DNA of 5,041 bases from an uncultured Eubacterium sp. (GCA_910584795.1 CAJUBZ010000041.1:1-5041), one strand, 5' to 3'; positions 1 to 4,684 are shown, counted from the stretch's first letter. Translations and numbers: made by a program. Notes: a model not told the origin generated them from the sequence alone.

Positions 1-35
1 GAGCAACAAATAACCTACTGGGTGCTTTGCCAGTA

Positions 36-126
36 TAAAAGTAAAGAAGAATCCCTCAACTGTGTTGCACCACGGTTGGGGGATTCGTTTCTTCGTTCAC
101 ATGGAACTATCGTATCTTTTTTGCCT
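36..126 (-). ncRNA. Candidate leftward antisense RNA of a partial type I toxin-antitoxin locus
   Basis: A leftward transcript of about 90 nt is predicted from the promoter at 133-161 (start near 126) to the U-rich stretch after the hairpin at 49-86 (minus-strand tail TTCTTTACTTTTATAC). The arrangement matches the complete locus at 4685-5011: short minus-strand RNA, strong hairpin, then a similar T-rich tail (there GTTTTACTTTTTATG). I infer that this RNA is the antitoxin of a toxin gene lying mostly beyond the left edge. A reading frame ending at the TAA at 11-13 could be its tail but is too short to judge. The RNA could instead belong to an unrelated small-RNA gene. Confidence 0.5.
49..86 (-). 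terminator. Strong hairpin, probably a bidirectional terminator
   Basis: The arms GAATCCCTCAAC (49-60) and GTTGGGGGATTC (75-86) pair over 12 positions with one G-U. An inner TGTG/CACG extension (61-64 with 71-74) leaves the loop TTGCAC. Read on the minus strand it is followed by a U-rich tail (TTCTTTACTTTTATAC). Read on the plus strand it is followed by the weaker GTTTCTTCGTT. It therefore most likely ends the leftward RNA and may also stop transcription entering from the left. Confidence 0.75.
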
Positions 127-132
127 GTTGCA

Positions 133-161
133 ATTATAGCATATGTAAAATTGGTTTTCAA
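133..161 (-). promoter_or_regulatory. Near-consensus leftward promoter with extended -10
   Basis: On the minus strand the -35 is TTGAAA (complement of 156-161) and the -10 is TATAAT (complement of 133-138). The spacer is 17 nt and a TGC extension sits directly before the -10. Transcription would start near 126 and run into the hairpin at 49-86. It points away from parA and cannot serve it. Confidence 0.7.
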
Positions 162-195
162 TATGTAATTTTTATCATTTTATAATGAAAATAAA

Positions 196-224
196 TTGAC
201 AAATAGTAATACTTGTTATATGCT
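196..224 (+). promoter_or_regulatory. parA promoter overlapping partition repeats
   Basis: TTGACA (196-201) is followed after 17 nt by TATGCT (219-224). A copy of the partition repeat (204-214) fills the spacer and further copies follow at 228-237 and 256-267, so a protein bound to the repeats would block polymerase. This is the autoregulation expected of type Ib partition operons. A second TATAAT at 271-276 has no good -35 and lies very close to the gene. Confidence 0.6.
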
Positions 225-267
225 AAATATTACTAAGAGTTATTTATTATATAAATAGTAATACTTA
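204..267. repeat. Partition-type iteron cluster 1 (candidate centromere/operator)
   Basis: Three copies of a core AGTAATACTTA lie here: TAGTAATACTT at 204-214 (plus), TATTACTAAG at 228-237 (minus orientation) and TAGTAATACTTA at 256-267 (plus). The same core recurs at 1062-1112, 1433-1482 and 2213-2244. Repeats upstream of a parA lacking a DNA-binding N-terminus, next to a small ribbon-helix-helix gene, match the centromere/operator sites of type Ib partition loci. The binding protein is inferred to be the product of 1137-1424. Confidence 0.7.
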
Positions 268-293
268 GAATATAATAGAAAGAAGATTTAACT

Positions 294-1064
294 ATGAAAG
301 TAATTGCTATGGCTAATCAAAAAGGAGGAGTAGCAAAAACAACAACAACATATAATTTGGCAGTTGCAAAAGCTATGATTGGTGAAAAAGTATTAATGAT
401 TGACCTAGATCCACAAGCCAGTTTGACAATTAGTTGTGCTATGAATCCAGATGCAGATGAATTTGAATACTTTAATGTTTGCAAATTATTTGACGGAAAA
501 ACAAATCCTGCTGAATGTGCTTTTAATGTGGAAAGTACAGGGCTAGACAATCTTTTTATTATACCATCAAATATTGATCTTGCAGTTACAGAATCAAAAC
601 TTGTTGTTGGGAGAAATAGTGATGTGCAATTAAGAAAAGCTGTATTAAAATTAAAACCATACTTTGATTATATTTTTATTGATTGCCCACCTCAGCTTGG
701 AACATTACTTATTAATGCTCTTGTTGCTGCTGATGAAGTTATTATACCAGTTAAGACAGAATATCTTGCTTATAGAGGACTAAAAGCATTAATGAATACA
801 ATAGCAGATGTGCAAAGTGGTGATGGAGACAGATCATTGAATCCTGATCTTGTGCTGACTGGAATTATTGCTACAATGTTTAAAGCAAAAACAAATGATA
901 ATCAGGATGTACTTACTTTGCTAGAAAGTAAATCTACAGTATTAGGTGTAATAAGAGATTCAGCAGACGTAAACAGGACTATTGTAGATGGTAAACCGGT
1001 TGTTTTAGCCAATAAAAAAACAAGAGCAGCAAAAGAATATATGGATATTTCATACAAAATATAG
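294..1064 (+). CDS. parA: ParA/Soj-family partition ATPase
   Basis: The product is a 256-aa deviant Walker-type ATPase that would drive segregation of a low-copy replicon by ATP-dependent binding to nucleoid DNA and stimulation by a centromere-binding partner. The P-loop KGGVAKTTTT spans residues 10-19, with the signature lysine K10 and catalytic-site K15. Walker A' LMIDLDPQ (34-41) and Walker B YIFIDCPPQLG (126-136) follow, then the ParA-typical stretch around TEYLAYRGLKAL (156-167). There is no N-terminal helix-turn-helix extension, so it is of the short type Ib/Soj class, in which the partner protein does the DNA binding. The ATG at 294 directly precedes the ATPase fold, with only a weak AGAAAGAAG ribosome site. 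The stop codon TAG is itself part of a partition repeat (1062-1077). The next gene follows after 72 bp. Confidence 0.95.
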   Translation: MKVIAMANQKGGVAKTTTTYNLAVAKAMIGEKVLMIDLDPQASLTISCAMNPDADEFEYFNVCKLFDGKTNPAECAFNVESTGLDNLFIIPSNIDLAVTESKLVVGRNSDVQLRKAVLKLKPYFDYIFIDCPPQLGTLLINALVAADEVIIPVKTEYLAYRGLKALMNTIADVQSGDGDRSLNPDLVLTGIIATMFKAKTNDNQDVLTLLESKSTVLGVIRDSADVNRTIVDGKPVVLANKKTRAAKEYMDISYKI

Positions 1065-1112
1065 TAATACTTATTATATTAAAAATAATATTTATTATAT
1101 ATAAAGTATTAC
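1062..1112. repeat. Partition iteron cluster 2, between parA and its partner gene
   Basis: A full copy TAGTAATACTTATTAT (1062-1077) starts at the parA stop codon. A degenerate copy (1084-1100, ATAATATTTATTATAT in the middle) follows, then AAGTATTAC in the opposite orientation (1104-1112), which ends shortly before the ribosome site of the next gene. Placement suggests local control of the downstream gene as well as centromere function. Confidence 0.65.
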
Positions 1113-1136
1113 CTATAAGGAAAGGGAGTGTCGTTT

Positions 1137-1424
1137 ATGCCAAGAAAATTACTAGATTCTGTACATGAGCAAGAGGCGAAGGAAGAAGAAATTAAAAAAG
1201 CAAAAGAAAAAATAGAGGTTAAAAAACCTATTGAAAAAATTATTTCAAAAGATGGGATGAAAGATAAACAAATATCGGCAAAAGTTAATGTGAAGATGTA
1301 TAACGCATTTACAACAATAAATAAAATGCAGGGTATATCTAATAACTCAGCCTTAAATATGCTTATGGCAAAATATGTTAGAGAAAATAGATCACTATTA
1401 GAAGAAGACGGTACAATTTATTAG
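1137..1424 (+). CDS. Small ribbon-helix-helix protein, probable ParB/ParG/omega-like centromere-binding protein
   Basis: The product is 95 aa. Residues 1-45 are highly charged (many E and K) and probably flexible. Residues 46-84 look like a ribbon-helix-helix fold: a beta strand ISAKVNV (46-52), helix A (53-65), a GIS turn (66-68) and helix B (69-84). This layout resembles ParG and omega, whose mobile N-terminal tail stimulates the ParA ATPase while the dimeric fold reads direct and inverted repeats. I prefer the ATG at 1137 over the GTG at 1128, because AAAGGGAG (1121-1128) is then a well-spaced ribosome site, whereas the GTG overlaps it. The gene sits between repeat clusters that it probably binds, downstream of parA, and so would repress its own operon. 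The fold is read by eye from a short sequence, so the exact family is uncertain. Confidence 0.75.
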   Translation: MPRKLLDSVHEQEAKEEEIKKAKEKIEVKKPIEKIISKDGMKDKQISAKVNVKMYNAFTTINKMQGISNNSALNMLMAKYVRENRSLLEEDGTIY

Positions 1425-1432
1425 TATAGTTT

Positions 1433-1482
1433 GGTATTATATAATAAGTATTATTTTTTATATTAAAAGTAATACTTATTAT
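1433..1482. repeat. Partition iteron cluster 3 with an 18-bp inverted repeat
   Basis: The arms 1441-1458 and 1465-1482 are inverted copies matching at 17 of 18 positions across a 6-nt spacer. Each arm holds the partition core (AAGTATTA at 1446-1453; AGTAATACTTATTAT at 1468-1482), and a degenerate GGTATTAT precedes them at 1433-1440. A head-to-head pair of binding sites is likely. The sequence could also form a weak AU hairpin after the gene, but there is no U-run to make it a good terminator. Confidence 0.65.
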
Positions 1483-1504
1483 TCTGTTAAAATTAAAAAA
1501 GGGT

Positions 1505-1578
1505 ATTGCAATTTTTCTGATTTACTTGTACAATAGAGAGTAACTTGGAAATAAAAGGTAAATCAGAATATTGCAATA
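1505..1578. repeat. Imperfect 21-bp inverted repeat enclosing a promoter
   Basis: The left arm (1505-1525) and right arm (1558-1578) are inverted copies apart from a one-base length difference; both contain ATTGCAAT and CTGATTTAC. The left arm also supplies the -35 and most of the spacer of the promoter at 1506-1534, so the start region lies between the arms. It could be a regulator's operator, a DNA cruciform, or a folded RNA/ssDNA element. Confidence 0.6.
1506..1534 (+). promoter_or_regulatory. Promoter of a short transcription unit
   Basis: TTGCAA (1506-1511), a 17-nt spacer, and TACAAT (1529-1534). Transcription would start near 1541. It lies just downstream of partition cluster 3 and inside the 21-bp inverted repeat, so it may be regulated through either. 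The corresponding position on the opposite strand has TTGCAA but only a poor -10 (TATTTC). Confidence 0.6.
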
Positions 1579-1659
1579 TTATTTTTAGATTTTTAATGTT
1601 CAGAAATCAAGAATGAGAAAAGCGATATGAAGATTCAACCTCATATCGCTTGTTTTTTT
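1541..1659 (+). ncRNA. Candidate small RNA of about 120 nt
   Basis: A good promoter (1506-1534) and a textbook terminator (1620-1659) bound about 120 nt with no reading frame longer than six codons, so a small non-coding RNA is the simplest reading. The 5' part contains the right arm of the 21-bp inverted repeat (1558-1578). I see no match to a known RNA family. A copy-number control or antisense RNA of the replicon is possible but unsupported. Alternatively the terminator simply ends the partition operon and the promoter is weak. Confidence 0.45.
1620..1659 (+). terminator. Strong intrinsic terminator
   Basis: The arms AAGCGATATGA (1620-1630) and TCATATCGCTT (1641-1651) pair perfectly over 11 bp around a 10-nt loop, followed by G and seven Ts (1653-1659). 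It ends the small unit starting near 1541 and would also stop readthrough from the partition genes. On the opposite strand the tail is TTTTCTC, so weak bidirectional action is possible. Confidence 0.9.
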
Positions 1660-1674
1660 GTTTTAAAATTTCGA

Positions 1675-1864
1675 AACGGAACATTTACCAGATGCCTCCG
1701 TTGAGTGCCAGATCGTTTACCAGACGATGCTTGCACAAAAACTGCAAAATCGACTACCAATCGAATTTGCATAAATTGTGACTTGACTACCAATCAAGCT
1801 GCAAAAAACTTTAAAGAAAGGAGAATATACTTTCGTATTGTAACTTGATTACCAATCAGGTTAC
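1675..1864. repeat. Array of hairpins sharing a YTACCAR loop
   Basis: Five hairpins carry a 7-nt loop of consensus YTACCAR. (1) AACGGA/TCCGTT plus CAT/ATG, loop TTACCAG at 1685-1691. (2) GTGC/GCAC plus ATCGT/ACGAT, loop TTACCAG at 1717-1723. (3) 1743-1753 with 1761-1771, loop CTACCAA at 1754-1760. (4) 1776-1786 with 1794-1804, loop CTACCAA at 1787-1793. (5) GTAACTTGA/TCAGGTTAC, loop TTACCAA at 1849-1855. Between (4) and (5) a weaker hairpin GAAAG/CTTTC (1816-1820 with 1830-1834) has an unrelated loop, giving a period of roughly 27-37 nt. The loops are conserved while the stems differ in sequence yet stay paired, which indicates selection for structure. I recognise no family and cannot tell which strand is transcribed. 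A multivalent protein-binding RNA or a folded single-strand DNA site are both possible. Confidence 0.7.
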
Positions 1865-1890
1865 TAAAACAAAAAATTTAATAATAAATA

Positions 1891-2121
1891 TTCAACTCTC
1901 AGTACAATATTTCAAAAAAATGAAAAGTAGTGAGCTGTGTTTAGTTTTGCCAAGCAAAATAGAAACTGAATAATAAAAAACAACTCGATACATTTAAAAG
2001 CCAATGTAGAAAGTTGTATATAATTCATTTTCTTAACAACTTGGATGAAAAAAACTAAATAGCAAAAAACAATTCAGTACATTTTTAAAAAACAATGTGG
2101 TGAGCTGTATTAAGTTTTGCC
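1891..2121. repeat. Degenerate hairpin repeats of about 85-90 bp
   Basis: Two modules share a TCAGTACA start and a 22-bp 3' segment (1930-1951 and 2100-2121) identical at 20 of 22 positions, beginning GTGAGCTGT and ending AGTTTTGCC. A third, more diverged module lies between them (1981-2016). Each folds: 1898-1901 with 1931-1934 plus 1910-1914 with 1921-1925; CAACT/AGTTG (1981-1985 with 2012-2016) enclosing ACATT/AATGT (1990-1994 with 2003-2007); and AATTCAG/CTGTATT (2071-2077 with 2105-2111) enclosing ACATT/AATGT (2079-2083 with 2094-2098). TTTTGC/GCAAAA (1945-1950 with 1954-1959) is a further hairpin. No credible coding frame is present. The function is unknown; a structured RNA or origin-like DNA are candidates. 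Confidence 0.55.
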
Positions 2122-2212
2122 TTTTATAAGGTATATTCTAAGACACAGACACTATTTTGTCAAGAATAAATATATGTACGGGTGTATTAAATTTACTTAT
2201 TTTCCATAGAAA
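2122..2212. other. AT-rich spacer with one hairpin
   Basis: No gene is visible here. An imperfect hairpin pairs TATTCT (2134-2139) with AGAATA (2163-2168) and GACA (2142-2145) with TGTC (2158-2161). It is not followed by a T-run, so it is not an obvious terminator. The rest leads into the repeats and -10 at 2213-2244. Confidence 0.4.
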
Positions 2213-2244
2213 AGTAATAATATTTATATAATAAGTAATACTAA
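2213..2244 (+). promoter_or_regulatory. Promoter of the large RNA flanked by partition repeats
   Basis: A consensus TATAAT lies at 2227-2232 with no good -35 at normal spacing (TTTCCA at 2201-2206 is 20 nt away). It is bracketed by partition cores AGTAATA (2213-2219) and AGTAATACTAA (2234-2244). Transcription would start near 2239, at the first helix of the structured RNA. The repeats suggest that the partition protein can occlude this start. The weak -35 suggests low basal activity or need of an activator. Confidence 0.5.
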
Positions 2245-2790
2245 TCGCAGAGTTGGACAGGGTTTGACTTACTCCTGTATAAATAAAAGAGTTAGTATTG
2301 GCAAGCTCATTCAGAGAATTGTCAGGGTGGCAAAGCTGCATCTATCAGTTTTGCAATACCTAAGGGGCTGAAGCGTGTGCGGGGCCTCATATGCCTAACC
2401 AGGATTCCTATTGGTACGGATTTCTGCACATTGGTTAAGAATAGCACACGGGGGCGAAAAGTAAGCCTAGATGTACATAGGGAATACTTGAACACGGCAC
2501 CTATATATTATTTTGATATAGGATGCGGAAATGGACAAGCACGGGAAACAGTGCGTAGTGAGGGCGTGGATCGACCACTATCAAAGTCCATGCGGAGGTA
2601 ATTAGACCGCACTCATAGATTGCAACTGCTCTACAAGAATACGGATACCTGTGATATACAGATTATTCAAATTTAGAGTGGCAGAGTTTCTTTTTCATTT
2701 CACTAGGGAAACTCTGTCCTCTGATACAGAAGCCGTTTCCTGTTTCTACCAGATTATTTCGCCTACGGCGTGATAAAGTCAAGTTTTTTT
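2237..2790 (+). ncRNA. Candidate giant structured RNA of about 550 nt (ROOL/GOLLD-like)
   Basis: The stretch has no credible protein but about 47% G+C at 2341-2580, against about 20% just downstream (2821-2880). It is dense in helices: AATACTAA/TTAGTATT (2237-2244 with 2292-2299); ACAGG/CCTGT (2257-2261 with 2274-2278); CAG+TTGCAAT with ATTGCAA+CTG (2346-2357 with 2619-2628); GGGCT/AGCCT (2365-2369 with 2464-2468) enclosing CGTGTGC/GCACACG (2374-2380 with 2444-2450); CCTATAT/ATATAGG (2500-2506 with 2516-2522); a three-way junction closed by ATGGAC/GTCCAT (2531-2536 with 2586-2591) holding GCAC/GTGC and GTGG/CCAC; TGCGG/CCGCA (2591-2595 with 2607-2611); and a 15-bp stem 2675-2690 with 2708-2722. 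A -10 (2227-2232) precedes it and seven Ts end it. ROOL RNAs are of this size and occur in phages and mobile elements of Firmicutes. That assignment rests on size, context and architecture, not on a recognised consensus; GOLLD or a new family are alternatives. Confidence 0.65.
2754..2790 (+). terminator. 3' end hairpin and U-tract of the large RNA
   Basis: CGCC/GGCG (2760-2763 with 2767-2770, loop TAC) is extended by TTAT/ATAA (2754-2757 with 2773-2776) across a 2x2 internal loop. Seven Ts follow at 2784-2790, but 7 nt separate the stem from them. That linker (AAGTCAA, 2776-2782) can pair with TTGACTT at 2264-2270 near the RNA's 5' end, which would place a helix right against the U-tract. Confidence 0.6.
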
Positions 2791-2904
2791 AATATATGCT
2801 TAAAATTCTTTGTTTATTACATTTCAAATAATCATTAATCTATTTTACTACTACTACTTATCATTACTACTGATTACTAAATTATCATGAATAAAGTTTA
2901 AAAT
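2791..2904. other. Very AT-rich intergenic stretch with TAC-rich tract
   Basis: No gene or strong promoter is seen. A short TAC tandem (2846-2859) is followed by ATTACTACTGATTACTAA. Read on the minus strand this gives several AGTAAT/AGTAGT steps that loosely resemble the partition core. The resemblance is weak and could be compositional. Confidence 0.35.
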
Positions 2905-3024
2905 TTAAGATAAGAAAAAATTGAAATAATATCATATCTCTTATCTTAATGATGCGAAACTGAACTGTATATATCTTATCTTCTTGCCTTTATGATAAGA
3001 AGATAGGAAACTAAAATCTTATCT
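2905..3024. promoter_or_regulatory. TCTTATC/GATAAGA repeats ahead of the phage-like operon
   Basis: Five copies of TCTTATC or its complement lie here: 2909-2915 (minus orientation), 2939-2945, 2974-2980, 2994-3000 (minus orientation) and 3017-3023. 2905-2915 and 2939-2949 are a perfect 11-bp inverted repeat. TATCTTCTT/AAGAAGATA (2977-2985 with 2997-3005) is a perfect 9-bp hairpin that competes with GATAAGA/TCTTATC (2994-3000 with 3017-3023). They may be operators or alternative leader RNA folds. A weak promoter TTGAAA (2921-2926), 16 nt, TATCTT (2943-2948) overlaps the second copy. No U-run follows, so attenuation is not obvious. Confidence 0.5.
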
Positions 3025-3078
3025 AAAATTTTATCAAAAAAAATAGAATTGTAAAAAAGAAAGTGAGGAATAATTTTT

Positions 3079-3501
3079 ATGAAAAGTACAACAGCTAAAA
3101 TCAAACAATATTCAGACGATCAATATAACAGAACACCCGATCATGAATTGGGATCAGGATTTTCAAACTACGAAAGATTAATGGTTGAACTGAACAACAG
3201 ACAGTATTATCCAAAAGAAGTATATGAAAATTTCTTAAATGAAAACGGTCTGGATGCATATGACACATTCGACAAGAATACAGACCATGCAAAATTATTA
3301 GAAACGGTATATAGTATTCTGCAAACGCTGTTATCTAATATTGACATGTATAGGCGTATAGAAACTGAATTTGTTACATCGGGTGAAGCTGCCACATCAT
3401 TAAGGAACAGATTAAAAGATTTAAGATCAGAAATCAATCGAATCAAAGCAGAAATGCATTATGCTGACTCTGACTTTACATTTATGTATTACACACGTTA
3501 G
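3079..3501 (+). CDS. Conserved-looking helical protein of unknown function, possible phage neck/head-completion protein
   Basis: The product is 140 aa and soluble, with no signal peptide or membrane segment. It is predicted mostly helical: a polar N-terminus (1-30), helices around 31-57 and 68-93, then a long amphipathic, coiled-coil-like region (105-125, with LRNRLKDLRSEINRIK) and an aromatic tail (FMYYTR). I do not recognise a family. The ribosome site GTGAGG (3063-3068) is about 10 nt from the ATG. The next gene's ribosome site overlaps its stop codon, so the two are translationally coupled and probably act together. Because the partner resembles phage structural proteins, a small head-tail or neck component is the best guess, but only from context. 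The unusual TCTTATC repeats upstream may control both genes. Confidence 0.7.
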   Translation: MKSTTAKIKQYSDDQYNRTPDHELGSGFSNYERLMVELNNRQYYPKEVYENFLNENGLDAYDTFDKNTDHAKLLETVYSILQTLLSNIDMYRRIETEFVTSGEAATSLRNRLKDLRSEINRIKAEMHYADSDFTFMYYTR

Positions 3502-3512
3502 GAGGGGATATC

Positions 3513-4613
3513 ATGGGCTTTAATCTGATGTATACACCGCTTGAAACGATATTTGATGCCACTATGGAGCGTGAAGGCAGAAATATAACGGCTTATACGT
3601 CTGGAAATGAATTTCAGGCGTTTATGCGGCGTAATGACGATGGAAATAATTACGAAGACAGAATTACGCTTTATTACTATACGAATGCGCCAGTTGTTCA
3701 GGGAAGTTTAATCTCGTATGGTAATAAAATATATATTCTGGTTAATCGTGAGACAGAAGAAAACCATTGTTACTATAAGTCAAGTGCATTAGCTTGTAAT
3801 GGAAAGATTACTTTGAACAATAGAGAAGTTATAGGGATACCGTGTTATGCTTCTGCAATGAAAAATGAATTAGCGGAAAGTAATAATGTGTTGTCACTCA
3901 TTAGCGGTACAATGGAGTTTATCACAGAATCCAATTCACTTAGCAGACAGATAAAGATAGATGATACTTTCAATGAATTTGGGCGGACATACAAGGTGAA
4001 TAATATCTATTATAAGGATGGAATTCTACATGTTATAACAGAAGTTACAACAAATCAGATGCCAGTGGAGCATTTGGCAGTCATAATTGATGGATTGACA
4101 GAAAAATTCTATATGACTGGTGATACGGTACAGTTATCCGCGACACTATATATTAACAATGTAATTACAAACGGAACCATAACATGGGAAAGCACGGATA
4201 CAAGTGTTGCTGTTATTGATGGAACAGGGAAAGCTATATTTCTTTCAGATGGATCAGTGTCATTCAAGGCATACTGGGTAGAAAAAGATATTTCTGAAAC
4301 AAGTACTATTGTTATAGCTGGTAATCCAGATGTATCCTATACATATAAAATCATTGGAAAACCAGAACTGATATGTGGTATGCGAAGGAAATATACACTT
4401 AAAATTACAGATAATGCTGGAAATGAAGCTGATAACGTGGCTTTTACATGGAATGTTCTTGCTGATTTTGAGGTAGAACAGATTATAAATGGAAGTCAGA
4501 TAACATTGTGTGTTGATGATGAAAAAATGGACGGGAATACATTTGTATTACAGGTTATTGTAGATAGCAGTGTTATGGAAGAAATGGAAATACTGGTAAG
4601 AGGTGAATTATAG
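3513..4613 (+). CDS. Phage-type structural protein with bacterial Ig-like (Big_2) domain
   Basis: The product is 366 aa with no signal peptide or anchor, so it is not a conventional surface adhesin. Residues 1-180 are beta-rich and contain two similar hairpin modules around GSLISYGNKIYILVNRE (64-80) and NEFGRTYKVNNIYYKDG (154-170). This resembles the small beta barrels of phage head-closure or tail-completion proteins. Residues 187-268 match a bacterial Ig-like group 2 domain: the ITWESTDTSVAVID core (223-236), a G-K turn, then a DGSVSFKAYW strand (246-255). Residues 273-366 look like a second, diverged Ig-like domain. Ig-like domains are common on phage capsid, neck and tail proteins, where they help adhere to surfaces. 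AGGAGGGG (3500-3507) overlaps the previous stop codon. An intrinsic terminator follows directly. The phage assignment is inference; the Ig-like domain is the firmer call. Confidence 0.75.
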   Translation: MGFNLMYTPLETIFDATMEREGRNITAYTSGNEFQAFMRRNDDGNNYEDRITLYYYTNAPVVQGSLISYGNKIYILVNRETEENHCYYKSSALACNGKITLNNREVIGIPCYASAMKNELAESNNVLSLISGTMEFITESNSLSRQIKIDDTFNEFGRTYKVNNIYYKDGILHVITEVTTNQMPVEHLAVIIDGLTEKFYMTGDTVQLSATLYINNVITNGTITWESTDTSVAVIDGTGKAIFLSDGSVSFKAYWVEKDISETSTIVIAGNPDVSYTYKIIGKPELICGMRRKYTLKITDNAGNEADNVAFTWNVLADFEVEQIINGSQITLCVDDEKMDGNTFVLQVIVDSSVMEEMEILVRGEL

Positions 4614-4622
4614 ATAATGAAA

Positions 4623-4661
4623 ATACCCTTAAATGAATTTAGAGGTTTAGGGGTATGTTTT
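4623..4661 (+). terminator. Intrinsic terminator of the two-gene operon
   Basis: ATACCCTTAAA (4623-4633) pairs with TTTAGGGGTAT (4646-4656) over 11 positions with one G-U, followed by GTTTT. It lies 10 bp after the stop codon at 4611-4613 and isolates the operon from the toxin locus. Confidence 0.85.
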
Positions 4662-4684
4662 AAGGAAATAATTATTTAAAATAT

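Noticed and set aside
1128..1136. Upstream GTG start for the ribbon-helix-helix gene
   Set aside because: The GTG overlaps the only good ribosome site; the ATG at 1137 has the correct 8-nt spacing.
1816..1842. Ribosome-site-like AAAGGAG inside the hairpin array
   Set aside because: The only plausible nearby start (TTG at 1838) is followed at once by a stop codon, and the bases form the sixth hairpin of the array.
1675..1864. CRISPR array
   Set aside because: Only the 7-nt loop is constant, the repeats are not identical direct repeats of usual length, and there are no uniform unique spacers or cas genes.
1920..1973. 17-codon frame starting MKSSELCLV within the hairpin repeats
   Set aside because: No ribosome site precedes it, and the sequence is accounted for by a repeated hairpin module that does not keep the frame in its other copy.
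2138..2341. 67-codon open frame on the minus strand
   Set aside because: It crosses the RNA promoter, the partition repeats and the first helices of the large RNA, has no ribosome site and no family resemblance.
2377..2601. 74-codon open frame with a GTG start and an AAGGGG upstream
   Set aside because: It lies wholly inside the structured RNA candidate, its codon use is unlike the AT-rich genes here, it is rich in Arg and Cys, and it shows no recognisable domain. The bases are better explained by helices.
2237..2790. Group I or group II intron, RNase P RNA or tmRNA
   Set aside because: No group II domain V, no group I P/Q/R/S core, no RNase P GAGGAAAGUC element and no tRNA-like domain or tag frame were found. 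Short look-alikes such as ACAGAAGCCG at 2726 lack the rest of the structure.
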